NCBI GenBank assembly: GCA_002719335.1
Contig: PBHE01000008.1
Span: 1 to 64,000 of the forward strand
Origin: Acidimicrobiaceae bacterium
GTDB taxonomy: Bacteria > Actinomycetota > Acidimicrobiia > Acidimicrobiales > Poriferisodalaceae
Length of the DNA: 64,000 nt
Direction of reading: 5' to 3'
Shown piece after piece: positions 54,107 to 62,570 of this stretch. Numbering within the stretch: position 1 is the stretch's first letter; each line of letters begins with the position of its first letter. The notes below the pieces were generated by a model, which did no database searches, was not told the origin of the DNA, and saw only the letters and a program-made list of their open reading frames with translations. Both the position numbers and the translations under genes were made by a program.

Positions 54107-54586
54107 TCAGTCCTCTTTGAGACTTTTCTTCAGGCGATTCGCGAATCCGATTCGCAAAGCTGTTGACCAGTAACGTTCCACGAACTCCCATATCGACCCG
54201 AGGATTCGATCAAGTTCATGTTCGTCTACCGCATGGAAAGGGAGTTCGCCTGTGAGAAAAATCGCTTCTTCTGGTCCTACGCCGAACTGGGCCCCAACCA
54301 GTTCATAGTTGCGTCGAAGCAGCAACTCAAAAAACTGTTCTTTGTTGTTTTCGGGCGCGGGGAGGAAGTAGGTCTCGTATTTCAGAGTTCGTTGTCCGAG
54401 CGTGAACCAGACTGTGGTGACGTCGCGAGTCTCTCCTTCGAGGCGGACATACCAGCGGCGCGGTACTTCGTCATCGCGGAGTACGTCACGCAGAATCGGT
54501 AGTTCTTGGCGCTGTGCCTCGAGCCACTTGTCGATCAGTTGTTCAAGCGTGTCCAACTCGTACTGAGTCGCAGCGTCACGAGTCAC
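54107..54586 (-). CDS. YbjN-domain protein
   Basis: The 159-residue protein is of the YbjN/type III secretion chaperone-like fold, with WYVRLEGETRDVTTVWFTLGQRTLKYETYFLPAPENN and LLLRRNYELVGAQFGVGPEEAIFLTGELP. In mycobacteria a homologue is encoded right behind mshA, as here (four-base overlap). The function is not established. The conserved coupling with mshA suggests a role linked to mycothiol metabolism or envelope homeostasis. Confidence 0.85.
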   Translation of the reverse strand: MTRDAATQYELDTLEQLIDKWLEAQRQELPILRDVLRDDEVPRRWYVRLEGETRDVTTVWFTLGQRTLKYETYFLPAPENNKEQFFELLLRRNYELVGAQFGVGPEEAIFLTGELPFHAVDEHELDRILGSIWEFVERYWSTALRIGFANRLKKSLKED

Positions 54587-55830
54587 ACGCAGGAGACCAG
54601 TTCACGTGACATCAAGCGAATAAAAACTTCGACCGCTTTGCTCGCGCCGGTGTCCCAACTGTGAAGGGAGGCTCGTTGAACTCCACGACTGCCCATCTCG
54701 CTTCGCATTTCTGGGTCATTGAGCAATTTGTCGACGGCATCGGCGAACAATCTGTGGTCCCGCTCGTTCACAAGCAGCCCGGTCACACCGTCAACCACAT
54801 TGTCTCTAAGCCCTCCCACATCGCTGGCTACAACGGGGATGCCGCAGGCAGCCGCTTCTAAAGCTACGAGGCCGAAAGATTCTGAACGGCTGGGGACAAG
54901 GCATACGTCAGCTGCCCGGTAGTAGCTCGGTAAAAGATGGTGTGGCTGAGGATCGATGAAGATAATTCTCTGGGTGAGGTTGTGGCGTTTTATACGGGCC
55001 ATTAGATCTTGGTGAGTTTCGAGACCTTGATGTCCGGAGAGCCCTCCGACGACGACGAGCCGGGCGGCGGTGTTTCGACTGGCCGCTAGAGCATCAATGG
55101 CTAGATCCAACCCCTTAAGAGCTTGGATCCGGCCGACGAACAGCAGAATTGGATAGTCCCCCAGACCGATGGCTTTTCGAGCGGAGCGAGAAGAGCCGGG
55201 GCTAAAGACTGAGCGGTCAACTCCGGGCGTCAGTATTTCAATACGATCACGCGAAACCCCATAGAAGAAATCAAGTTGATCGGCTTCGACCTTTCCCGAC
55301 GCGAAGACGGCATCTGCGCATCCTATGACAGCGTCTTCGGCACGAATTCGATCCTCCGGTTCGGCATCACCGTTGAAACTCTTTATTCGGCCGAGGGTGT
55401 GGAAGGTCACCGCAAGCGGTATGTCGAACCGGTGTTTGAGATGGTGTCCGGCTACGCCCGACAACCAATAATGCGCATGGATGGCATCAACTGGCCGCCG
55501 TTCAAGGCAATTCGCCACACCTTGGGTCCATAGATGCACGACGGCCGGAAGATCAGCTTTGAGAAGGCCAAATGGCCCAGCTTCAATCTGGATGACGTTG
55601 ACGCCGGGTTCAATTTGGACGATGTCGGGGTGGTCCGGGTTGGTTCGACGCACATAAACGTCGCAGTCGATTCCTCGATTGGCCATAGCAGTGGCTAGTT
55701 CCCGGACATAAACGTTTAGCCCTCCACTATCTCCGACGCCAGCCTGGTCTAGCGGTGAGGTGTGCATAGACAACAGACCTATTCTTCGGATGCCCCCGTT
55801 AGTCAGGTGGGTGTCGTCGGTGCTGGTCAC
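54583..55830 (-). CDS. mshA: D-inositol-3-phosphate glycosyltransferase (mycothiol biosynthesis)
   Basis: The 415-residue GT4 glycosyltransferase has the N-terminal loop LLSMHTSPLDQAGVGDSGGLNVYVRELATAMANRG, HAHYWLSG, PLAVTFHTLGRIK, VGRIQALKGLDLAIDAL and ESFGLVALEAAACGIPVVASDVGG. The N-terminal block with GGLNVYV is characteristic of MshA, which joins GlcNAc to inositol-3-phosphate. A generic GT4 enzyme cannot be excluded, but the overlap with ybjN supports mshA. The start is a GTG. Confidence 0.88.
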   Translation of the reverse strand: MTSTDDTHLTNGGIRRIGLLSMHTSPLDQAGVGDSGGLNVYVRELATAMANRGIDCDVYVRRTNPDHPDIVQIEPGVNVIQIEAGPFGLLKADLPAVVHLWTQGVANCLERRPVDAIHAHYWLSGVAGHHLKHRFDIPLAVTFHTLGRIKSFNGDAEPEDRIRAEDAVIGCADAVFASGKVEADQLDFFYGVSRDRIEILTPGVDRSVFSPGSSRSARKAIGLGDYPILLFVGRIQALKGLDLAIDALAASRNTAARLVVVGGLSGHQGLETHQDLMARIKRHNLTQRIIFIDPQPHHLLPSYYRAADVCLVPSRSESFGLVALEAAACGIPVVASDVGGLRDNVVDGVTGLLVNERDHRLFADAVDKLLNDPEMRSEMGSRGVQRASLHSWDTGASKAVEVFIRLMSRELVSCV

Positions 55831-55891
55831 GAAAGACCAAGGTATGTCAATGACTCTCGTTACTCCACTCAGTTCTTACTTTGGTAACGAT

Positions 55892-56638
55892 TCAGGCGAA
55901 TAAAAAGTTGATGGCTGAGACCCAAAGGGGCGTTACCAAGAAATAAGAAGAGAATTTTTGCAGATCTTGACCGGCTTCTGGGGAAACGAGTCGCGTGATG
56001 ATCCGACCGAGAGGTATTGCTGCGGCAACTAGTAGGGCGAACGGCCAAAACCATGCGGGTGAGATTGGCGATGCTGAAATTTGGATAGATGTCCAAAGAA
56101 GCGCCAAGGCCCCACTTATCCCGAGGAATGGCGCCCAGTGCCGACGCGAGTGATCTCTCATCCCCAATCCAAGACCCAAATCGTGTATGTAGACCACGCT
56201 GAGGAGTAGGCCGACGGAGTTCGATTCACGGAACGCCAAAATAGTGAGACTCGCAGCCGTCAGACTTGCTGGCAACCAAGCAACCATCACCCGTAGCGCC
56301 TGTTGAAATAATCGGGGTGAGTTCTTATTGCCTATGGCCGTTATTAGCGGCGTTGCGACAACAGCGGCCGCCGCAACAAACCCGACGAGTCGGAAGTCGT
56401 TAAGAACGCCGCTTAGCGCGACCAGCGTCAGTAGGGCGACTGCTGGTGTCCGTTCGGAAGTCGAGGTTCCTGAGGCTCGCCACGAGACAGCTAGCGCGGC
56501 AAGAGTTACAAGGACACCAAAAACTGATGGGTTGGCTCGTAATCCAATCATGAGAGTGCAGTAGCCGATGGATCCCACCAGCAATGATCGATGTGGGGTT
56601 CCGTAGAACGTTACGAATTCTTCGAACGAACCTCTCAT
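55892..56638 (-). CDS. Unassigned polytopic membrane protein
   Basis: I do not recognise the family. The 248-residue protein has about seven or eight hydrophobic helices, short loops, and a central VVYIHDLGLGLGMRDHSRRHWAPFLG segment that may be a conserved loop. There is no signature of a transporter class that I can name. It overlaps the MoaD-like gene by one base and precedes mshA by 61 bp. Confidence 0.7.
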   Translation of the reverse strand: MRGSFEEFVTFYGTPHRSLLVGSIGYCTLMIGLRANPSVFGVLVTLAALAVSWRASGTSTSERTPAVALLTLVALSGVLNDFRLVGFVAAAAVVATPLITAIGNKNSPRLFQQALRVMVAWLPASLTAASLTILAFRESNSVGLLLSVVYIHDLGLGLGMRDHSRRHWAPFLGISGALALLWTSIQISASPISPAWFWPFALLVAAAIPLGRIITRLVSPEAGQDLQKFSSYFLVTPLWVSAINFLFA

Positions 56639-56880
56639 TAACCGCCCGAAACCGGAGGAAGTACCGCTACCTCGTCACCATTCGAGATTTGGGAGTCTCC
56701 TTCGACAGGGTCTCCGTTGAGCCACACCCGACTTATGGTCAAAACCTGCGAGAACTCGTTACCGAACTCGTTCTCGGCTATCGAAAGTAATTCGCTGACG
56801 GTGGAAGCATCGTAAAGGGCTGTGCTAGTGCCCGCGGCCTCGCGCGCACTAGCGAACAACCGAAGGGTCACCACTGCCAT
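56638..56880 (-). CDS. MoaD/ThiS-family ubiquitin-like sulfur carrier
   Basis: The 80-residue protein is of the beta-grasp type: VTLRLFASAREAAGTSTALYDASTVSELLSIAENEFG at the start, VWLNGDPV in the middle and VAVLPPVSGG at the end. The C-terminal Gly-Gly is the site of adenylation and thiocarboxylation. The sequence fits MoaD of molybdopterin synthase best, but ThiS or a cysteine-synthesis carrier cannot be excluded. No moaE or moeB is adjacent. Confidence 0.85.
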   Translation of the reverse strand: MAVVTLRLFASAREAAGTSTALYDASTVSELLSIAENEFGNEFSQVLTISRVWLNGDPVEGDSQISNGDEVAVLPPVSGG

Positions 56881-56967
56881 TCCTTGATTCTATCTGTGGT
56901 TGCTGCGGTGCTTCGGCGTCGACCAGCTACGTTTTTCGAAGTAGCAACGAGGGAAGATGGGTCTTGC

Positions 56968-57552
56968 GTGGAAGTACTTGCTCTTCGACATGGCCAGTCA
57001 GAGTGGAATGCTGAAGGACGCTGGCAAGGCCAAGCTGACTCTCCGCTCACTTCTTTAGGAGAGCAGCAAGCGTTGTTTGCAGCTCAGCAGTTACTAGATA
57101 GTGGCGAATTTTTTGACACGATCGCTTCGAGTGATCTCCAACGGGCTCGGCGGACCGCGGAAATCATTGCTGAGATTGTCGGCAATGGAATTGTGAAACT
57201 CCGGACTGAATTTCGGGAACGTTCGGCTGGGCCTTGGCAGGGCCTTACGCGTGCGGAAATTGAAATGAGATGGCCAGACGCGATCGCTCAAAAGCGGTGG
57301 CCGGACGGGTATGAGTCCGACGAATCTGTCATCAGCCGGGTGGTCCCTGCAATTTATGAGTTAGCAACAACTAGCGATTGTCTTTTAGTCATTGCTCATG
57401 CTGGGCTGATTCGCGCATTGGACAGAGCTTCAAATGCTCCTCCGACATCAGTCCCGAACCTCTCAGGCCGGTGGTACCGACTCGAGGAAAGGTTAGTGCC
57501 GGGCAACATCGTCAACTTTTCTGCCGAGGCTACGAGCCACGGAATCGAGTAA
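56968..57552 (+). CDS. Histidine phosphatase-family protein (phosphoglycerate mutase-like)
   Basis: The protein is about 194 residues long, beginning MEVLALRHGQSEWNAEGRWQG, with the phospho-accepting His in RHGQS. IASSDLQRARRTAEII, REFERSAGPWQGLTRAEIE-type sequence and VIAHAGLIRAL with the second His complete the set. I chose the GTG that places RHGQ near the N-terminus as in the family; a TTG 28 codons upstream is only three bases from the divergent moaD start. Substrate unknown: phosphoglycerate, alpha-ribazole phosphate or others. Confidence 0.85.
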   Translation: MEVLALRHGQSEWNAEGRWQGQADSPLTSLGEQQALFAAQQLLDSGEFFDTIASSDLQRARRTAEIIAEIVGNGIVKLRTEFRERSAGPWQGLTRAEIEMRWPDAIAQKRWPDGYESDESVISRVVPAIYELATTSDCLLVIAHAGLIRALDRASNAPPTSVPNLSGRWYRLEERLVPGNIVNFSAEATSHGIE

Positions 57553-57568
57553 GAAACCTGGACAGGGG

Positions 57569-57736
57569 CTATAGCTCTGCCTGGCCTATCCATGCCGTGG
57601 CTACGCCGGGGTCGGTGTCGTCAGCTAACGCCCGCAAGGTTGACTCAACTTTCGCGAACTCAACTTCTAGATCATCTAGCTGAGCTTCGGTCAACGAAGT
57701 TTGGGGTTGTATGACTCTTTCATCTTCGCTACTCAC
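57569..57736 (-). CDS. Small coiled-coil-like protein, unassigned
   Basis: The frame gives about 55 residues from a GTG start: SSEDERVIQPQTSLTEAQLDDLEVEFAKVESTLRALADDTDPGV and a short end. The helical LDDLEVEFAKVESTLRAL stretch recalls the coiled coil of DksA/TraR-like proteins without their zinc finger. There is no clear ribosome binding site. It follows the CobW gene on the same strand by 96 bp and is convergent with the histidine phosphatase. Confidence 0.4.
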   Translation of the reverse strand: MSSEDERVIQPQTSLTEAQLDDLEVEFAKVESTLRALADDTDPGVATAWIGQAEL

Positions 57737-57832
57737 GCGAGTGAGTCTAGGTTCAGATCTAACTGCTGTAGGTGAACAAGGAAACGATCTGTGCGCAGGG
57801 TCCAAGCATTTTGGGTCTTGGGTCGTACAAAT

Positions 57833-58840
57833 TCATCTCTTAGTGATTGCACGCAGCGTGACCGCGGCCGCATCCACATCGGCCTGGTTAACGCCAATCA
57901 GAACCAGCGCCTGAAAAGGCCCGCCGTTTGATTGTTCAATTGACCACCGACGACCCACGACTTCTAAGTGATACCGACTTCCATGTTCATCATCAAACCA
58001 GCCTTTGGCTCGCAGGAGTTGATGTTTTGAATGTTCAAGCACTTTCCCGAGCTCGCGAGGATCCCACGGACCGGCAGGGCTTATAACGGTGGAGACAACT
58101 TCAAAATTACTGAAGTTGTCAGAGTTCGTTAAGGAGACACCTCGGTCAGCAGCGCCACACAGCACGGTCACATCAATCTGACCGTTTTCCAGTGAAAGGA
58201 TTCTGCTGCCTGGAGCAGCTTCAGCTATGAGATCGCTCGCTGACTGCCGAGCGTGCTCGTTGACAAGATCGGCTTTCGACACGAGAACAAGGTGGGCTGC
58301 TTGCAGTTGCCGGCGGAGCAACAAGGCGGTGTGCTGATTCCCAAATTGCTCTTCCAGCGAAATTGGGTCAGCAACCGCGACGATGCCATCAAGATGGCAT
58401 CCATTTGTTTCGTGGATCGTGTGGGCGATACTGATCGGGTCTGCAACGCCGCTGGCTTCAATAATGACGACATCACAATCACCAATTCGCGCGAGTGTTT
58501 CCAACTGGTGCGATAAGTCGTCGGCTAACGCGCAGCACACACAACCGTTAGCTAACGAAATTCGGCCCGATGTTTTTTCGCCAACAAGGTGGGCGTCAAC
58601 CTCTATTCCCCCAACATCGTTCACAACAACGGCAATTTTCAGACCGTTGGGATGTTCAAGTATGTGACGGAGAATAGTGGTTTTCCCGCTCCCCAGGAAT
58701 CCAGTTAGAAGCGTGACGTCCAGGTCAGCTCGGTCATTACTTTTTGCTTTGTCGCGCTGCCGTGATGCGCTCAGAGTCGCTATGACTCGACTCCAAGCGG
58801 AGTCCAGTTCTTCGAACCGCAGTTCAGTTGGTCGGCTCAC
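57833..58840 (-). CDS. CobW/COG0523-family GTPase (putative metallochaperone)
   Basis: The protein is about 335 residues from the preferred GTG. The P-loop GFLGSGKTT lies at 47-55, the metal-binding CxCC at C100, C102, C103 (NGCVCCAL), then VVIIEASGVADP (switch region) and SKADLV for guanine. A C-terminal CobW_C domain (LLRAKGWFDDEHGSRYHLEVVGRRW) follows. Such proteins deliver zinc, cobalt or other metals with GTP hydrolysis. The start overlaps the amidohydrolase stop; longer frames run deep into that gene. The partner metalloenzyme may be the amidohydrolase (inference). Confidence 0.88.
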   Translation of the reverse strand: MSRPTELRFEELDSAWSRVIATLSASRQRDKAKSNDRADLDVTLLTGFLGSGKTTILRHILEHPNGLKIAVVVNDVGGIEVDAHLVGEKTSGRISLANGCVCCALADDLSHQLETLARIGDCDVVIIEASGVADPISIAHTIHETNGCHLDGIVAVADPISLEEQFGNQHTALLLRRQLQAAHLVLVSKADLVNEHARQSASDLIAEAAPGSRILSLENGQIDVTVLCGAADRGVSLTNSDNFSNFEVVSTVISPAGPWDPRELGKVLEHSKHQLLRAKGWFDDEHGSRYHLEVVGRRWSIEQSNGGPFQALVLIGVNQADVDAAAVTLRAITKR

Positions 58841-60485
58841 CGGCAAGCACAGTGTCGTGGACTTCGATATCTCTAAGGTGTTGGGGGTCCACCTGGTACG
58901 GGTCGTCATTCAAAATGGTGAAATCTGCGTATTTCCCGACTTCGATGGATCCAAGGCGATCGTCTCGATTCAAGATGTACGCAGCGTCGATAGTGATCGC
59001 GCGAAGAGCCCTGTCGACGGAGATTCTTTCCCCAGGCGCGAGGACAGTTTCTCCATCGGCACCTATTCGGTTTACCGCGCACCAAGCAGCCAACAGCGGT
59101 GAAAGCGGGGTGACGACGAGGTTGAAGTCGCTATGCAGAGCGAAGGGGACGCCCGCGCGTTCCAAGGAGCCGAGCCGTGCTGTTGCTTCACTACGATCGG
59201 GACCAAAGCCGTGGTCACTGTGAAGCTGGGCGCGGAAATGAACAAAGTAAATATTGACCGATGCCTGCCCGCCCAGCGCAGCGAGTCGTTTAGCCTGCGC
59301 CGGCGAAGAGATGCAGTAATGCTCGATCGTGAAGCGGTGATCGAATCTTGGATGTATGCGCTGCAGAGCTTCCAGGGTGTCCAAGGTCATATCTAATGTG
59401 CGGTCCCCGTTCGCATGCGAGTGGATTTGCACGCCTGCTTTCCAAAACGGAAGCATCCGTTCCACCATGTTTTCCCAGGGGACCTCGCCGGTATGTGCGG
59501 TGTCCTCGTCCAAATAACCGGGTTCGTTCATCACCAAGGTCATGGACGGGTAGGAACCATCGTTCACGTACTTGATGCCGTGAGTGTTGAGGCGGTCGTC
59601 TCCTTGTCCCCGTTTAGCGGCAAGAAACTCCAGCATGTCGTCGCCGAATTCCCTAACTAGCTTCGGTTCGAAAGGAATCATGAACATTCGAAGCGGCAAG
59701 GTGCCTTCTGCCATTGCTCTCTCGTGATCTTCCCATTCTGGTTCGAAACCATCAGCCATCCCCCAGACCAGGTCCGCTGTGGTTGTGACACCTGCAGCTT
59801 TGGCGACTGCTCCCATGCGATCGATTGCCGCGCGACCTGAACCTGGCCCATACACCACGTCTGCGACTGGTCTGGTAGCTCGTGCTGTTGCTTCAGTCTC
59901 TACGAACCACCCGTTGAGGCGCCCATCTGGATACCGGCCGATCCCATGACCTACAGAGTCATCGTCGACGCCGATGAGGTCCAACATTGGCGAGTTGGCG
60001 TAGATGATGTGAGGTGCATATGCAATAACCCATATAGGAACGGTGTCACTAATTTGATCAAGCATGTCTCGGTCTAGATGCCCTGATTGACTAGCTGGAT
60101 CGTACCCCCACGCGGTAATAGGTATTTCGGGGTCCGACCGTTCCGCAGCCAACGCGCGAAGTTGGTTGAGTACTGCATCTCGAGTGGGAAGGCCTTTTCT
60201 TAAACCGTCCGGAGCTGCAGACTCGATAGGGCCAACATATTCCAACCCCATGTAGGTGCCGCTTAGCCGGAGATGCGTATGCGGGTCGATGAATCCGGGC
60301 ATCAGGATCTTGTCGCTATAACGATCATCGATTGAGTGGGGGTGGCGACGCAACCACGGCTCGATTGATTCAACTGATCCAACGGACACAATTCGACCGT
60401 CCGCAACCGCCACTGCGGACGCGTCAGGGCGTCCTTGATCCATTGTGTGAATGTGCGCAGCTGTGTAGACGGTGATGTGTTCCAA
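58824..60485 (-). CDS. Amidohydrolase family protein (YtcJ-like)
   Basis: The 553-residue protein has the metal site DPHTHLRLSG near residue 70, HSHANGDRTLDM and TIEHYCISSP (further His ligands), and a late Asp in FALHSDFNLVVTPLSPL. The C-terminal GSIEVGKYADFTILNDDPY is standard for amidohydrolase_3. It is probably a cytosolic, zinc-dependent hydrolase of an amide or ester. It overlaps the CobW-type GTPase gene by 17 bases, so metal supply and enzyme may be linked. Confidence 0.9.
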   Translation of the reverse strand: MEHITVYTAAHIHTMDQGRPDASAVAVADGRIVSVGSVESIEPWLRRHPHSIDDRYSDKILMPGFIDPHTHLRLSGTYMGLEYVGPIESAAPDGLRKGLPTRDAVLNQLRALAAERSDPEIPITAWGYDPASQSGHLDRDMLDQISDTVPIWVIAYAPHIIYANSPMLDLIGVDDDSVGHGIGRYPDGRLNGWFVETEATARATRPVADVVYGPGSGRAAIDRMGAVAKAAGVTTTADLVWGMADGFEPEWEDHERAMAEGTLPLRMFMIPFEPKLVREFGDDMLEFLAAKRGQGDDRLNTHGIKYVNDGSYPSMTLVMNEPGYLDEDTAHTGEVPWENMVERMLPFWKAGVQIHSHANGDRTLDMTLDTLEALQRIHPRFDHRFTIEHYCISSPAQAKRLAALGGQASVNIYFVHFRAQLHSDHGFGPDRSEATARLGSLERAGVPFALHSDFNLVVTPLSPLLAAWCAVNRIGADGETVLAPGERISVDRALRAITIDAAYILNRDDRLGSIEVGKYADFTILNDDPYQVDPQHLRDIEVHDTVLAGEPTN

Positions 60486-60668
60486 AGGAGCCCCCGATCA
60501 CCTTTCGTACCGTATCCTCCCCAGCTCTCGGGTTCACGAAACTCCGTGCGGCAAGCTGAGTCGTGTAGCGGCGGTCTTGTCGTGAAGATTCGAGTCCAGG
60601 CGAGCGAAACGCGACAGTCAAGCTCTGATCGGAACTTGACGCCATTGGTCGTCGTAGAATCGTTTTCC

Positions 60669-60875
60669 GTGGAAGACGTTAAGTGCACTGCTCTTGAGAA
60701 TGACTGGGATTCGCCCCCTAATCCATTGATGCACCCACCTTGCCTTTGCCCCAAGTGCAAGGTCGAGCCCCTCGATATTGAGGTCGAGTCCAGCCGTTTG
60801 CGAGCCAGCGGCATGCGCCAGCGTCCCTTAGTGGAGGCAGTAGAACTGGGCAGCGAAGGACAAGACGTTTTGTGA
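60669..60875 (+). CDS. Possible 68-residue protein with Cys-x-Cys-x2-Cys
   Basis: A GTG-initiated frame encodes VEDVKCTALENDWDSPPNPL followed by HPPCLCPKCKVEPLDIEVES. The three-Cys knot with an earlier Cys could be a zinc ribbon half. No family is recognised and no ribosome binding site is clear; the frame is open for about 78 codons further upstream. The stretch 60486-60668 to its left appears to hold only the divergent amidohydrolase promoter. It may be a chance frame. Confidence 0.3.
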   Translation: MEDVKCTALENDWDSPPNPLMHPPCLCPKCKVEPLDIEVESSRLRASGMRQRPLVEAVELGSEGQDVL

Positions 60876-60878
60876 CTG

Positions 60879-61508
60879 CTAGCGCCACTCAGCCACTATC
60901 GCTCGATACTCCACTTGGCCTAGGTTCGAAATGGTGAAGTTTGAGCGGGGGGATTGCCAAATTGCATCTCCGGCAGAACACGAGATCAGAGTTTCGTTGT
61001 GCAGTTCATCTTCCACCGAGATGACGGCAGCTCCTAACACAACAGTGAGGCCATAGAAGTCGTAGCTGATCCGGCCGGTTGTTTGATCGGGTTGAATACC
61101 TAGTCGATATACGCGCAGTCGATCATGTTCCTTCTGGATGGAGTGGCAGGGATCCCCGAGCGGAGACGAACTCGATACCGGTGGCGCGGCCTTTAGCTCG
61201 GCCCCGATCATTCGGGCGTCACCTAACCCAACATTACAGACACGATGGATGAGCGGCTCAGAGAGATGGCCACGTAAGAAAGCTCCACCAGCTGTTATCT
61301 CCGCTGTCGAGCTTGTGGCCGCGCCGTAGGTCCGGTCTTGTACAGAACTATTGACAATCATTACGTAAAAGGTGTCAACGCCATGGCGGTGATACAACGT
61401 TTCATCACCTTTGGGGATTAAGACGTCGTACAACCGTATGTAGTCGTTTTCGAAGCGGTGTCTGTGTCGAGGTTCGTCTCGAACCTCGACATATTCGTCA
61501 TTTCCCAC
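60879..61508 (-). CDS. Cupin-like protein of unknown function
   Basis: The 209-residue protein looks like a two-cupin fold. The first half has ETLYHRHGVDTFYVMIVN, with two His and a hydrophobic strand in cupin motif 1 order; the second half has ISVEDELHNETLISCSAGDAIWQSPRSNFTISNLG. The metal site in the second half is not obvious. Substrate unknown. Codon use and start (ATG) look normal. It is convergent with the small gene to its left. Confidence 0.65.
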   Translation of the reverse strand: MGNDEYVEVRDEPRHRHRFENDYIRLYDVLIPKGDETLYHRHGVDTFYVMIVNSSVQDRTYGAATSSTAEITAGGAFLRGHLSEPLIHRVCNVGLGDARMIGAELKAAPPVSSSSPLGDPCHSIQKEHDRLRVYRLGIQPDQTTGRISYDFYGLTVVLGAAVISVEDELHNETLISCSAGDAIWQSPRSNFTISNLGQVEYRAIVAEWR

Positions 61509-61698
61509 GCGTTCTGCACCTCAATTAAAGGTCTCTCTTTTTCATGTTCATTTCAACTTACGCTTAACGGACGCGGCTGCACTTGTTACTTCGTCCATGT
61601 CGCGATGTCGAACGCGTTTGCTGGGCGAGATGACAATGATCGCCAGTGCCGCAAGTTGTCCGGAGGACCTAGTGCGGGCACACCGATACGATGATGGT

Positions 61699-61771
61699 GG
61701 GCCGCTAGCTCATCGGGTAGAGCAGGGGACTTTTAATCCCAAGGTGCCGGGTTCGAGCCCCGGGCGGCCTA
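61699..61771 (+). tRNA. tRNA-Lys (anticodon TTT)
   Basis: A 73-nt cloverleaf is read on the plus strand: acceptor GGGCCGC/GCGGCCT (first pair G-U), D arm TAGCTCATCGGGTAGAGC, anticodon loop ACTTTTAA (TTT) and T arm CCGGGTTCGAGCCCCGG. It ends three bases before the convergent ybaK stop, so there is no room for a separate terminator. The 190 bp to its left hold no gene; a tacgat box at 61687 is a weak -10 candidate. Confidence 0.93.
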
Positions 61772-61774
61772 CGT

Positions 61775-62251
61775 TTATTGAGCAATCGACGCCAATGTGG
61801 CATTAGTTAAGAACACGAAGTCTTCCCACCCGATCGAGATATCAAGTCCTCGTTTTCCTCCACTGCAATAGATGTGGTCGAGGCCACGCGCCGAAGTGTC
61901 GATCACTGTTGGAAGCTGCGCACGGGTACCTAAAGGGCTAATCCCGCCAAGTACATATCCCGTGACGCGTTCCGCGCTATGAGGAATTGCCATCACTGCT
62001 TTCTTTCGACCCAACGCCGCGGCCGCGGCCTTCAGTTTGAGGTTTCGTGGGACTGGCAAGACGGCCAGTGCATATCGAGAGTCCACCGCGACTCCAATAT
62101 CGATCACGAGCGTCTTGAACACATGACCCGGCGGAACGCCCAGAGCTCCCGCCGCTTCTAATCCGTACTGTTGATTGTCCGGATCGTGGAGATAAGGGTG
62201 AATCCCAATCTCAATTCCTGCTGCGATCGCGGCCTCGATTGCCGGTGTCAT
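61775..62251 (-). CDS. ybaK: YbaK/EbsC-family Cys-tRNA(Pro) deacylase
   Basis: The 158-residue protein has HPYLHDPDNQQYGLEAAGALGVPPGHVFKTLVID, AVLPVPRNLKLKAAAAALGRKKAVMA and YVLGGISPLGTRAQLPTVID, the YbaK hallmarks with the conserved GGISP loop. It hydrolyses Cys mischarged on tRNA-Pro. It lies 28 bp behind the small basic protein gene. Confidence 0.95.
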   Translation of the reverse strand: MTPAIEAAIAAGIEIGIHPYLHDPDNQQYGLEAAGALGVPPGHVFKTLVIDIGVAVDSRYALAVLPVPRNLKLKAAAAALGRKKAVMAIPHSAERVTGYVLGGISPLGTRAQLPTVIDTSARGLDHIYCSGGKRGLDISIGWEDFVFLTNATLASIAQ

Positions 62252-62279
62252 AGTGGTTCAACTTCCTGGTGATATTTGT

Positions 62280-62528
62280 TCAATCCAAGAGTCGAAGATT
62301 ATTTCGGCGACGCACCCAATACTCGTGATCGACTTCGTCTGCCTCGTGGCGACGGCGACGTAGCCTCGCAATCGCGGCATATCGGCGGGCTTGCGTCTCA
62401 TTTTGACTTTGTCGGCTCATTCGTTCGTTATTCATTTCGCGGATACAAGTTTGAATCTTGAGACGACCGAAATCACTTTCGTTCTTTTCAGCCAGCGGAT
62501 TTAGCTCAAAAAGGGTAGGTGTCTCCAT
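62280..62528 (-). CDS. Small Arg-rich protein, unassigned
   Basis: The 82-residue frame ends in the charged helix ARRYAAIARLRRRRHEADEVDHEYWVRRRNNLRLLD. The first 30 residues are less convincing, and a start at MNNERMSRQSQ (51 codons) is an alternative. It has no membrane helix or Cys. No clear ribosome binding site is visible. It is co-directional between dut and ybaK. Confidence 0.4.
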   Translation of the reverse strand: METPTLFELNPLAEKNESDFGRLKIQTCIREMNNERMSRQSQNETQARRYAAIARLRRRRHEADEVDHEYWVRRRNNLRLLD

Positions 62529-62570
62529 GCATGCAACAATCGCAATGGGGTGGGACAGTGGATTTGCGTA

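Noticed and set aside
60302-60814. Minus-strand 170-codon frame overlapping the amidohydrolase start
   Set aside because: It overlaps the well-supported N-terminus of the amidohydrolase in another frame and has no family features.
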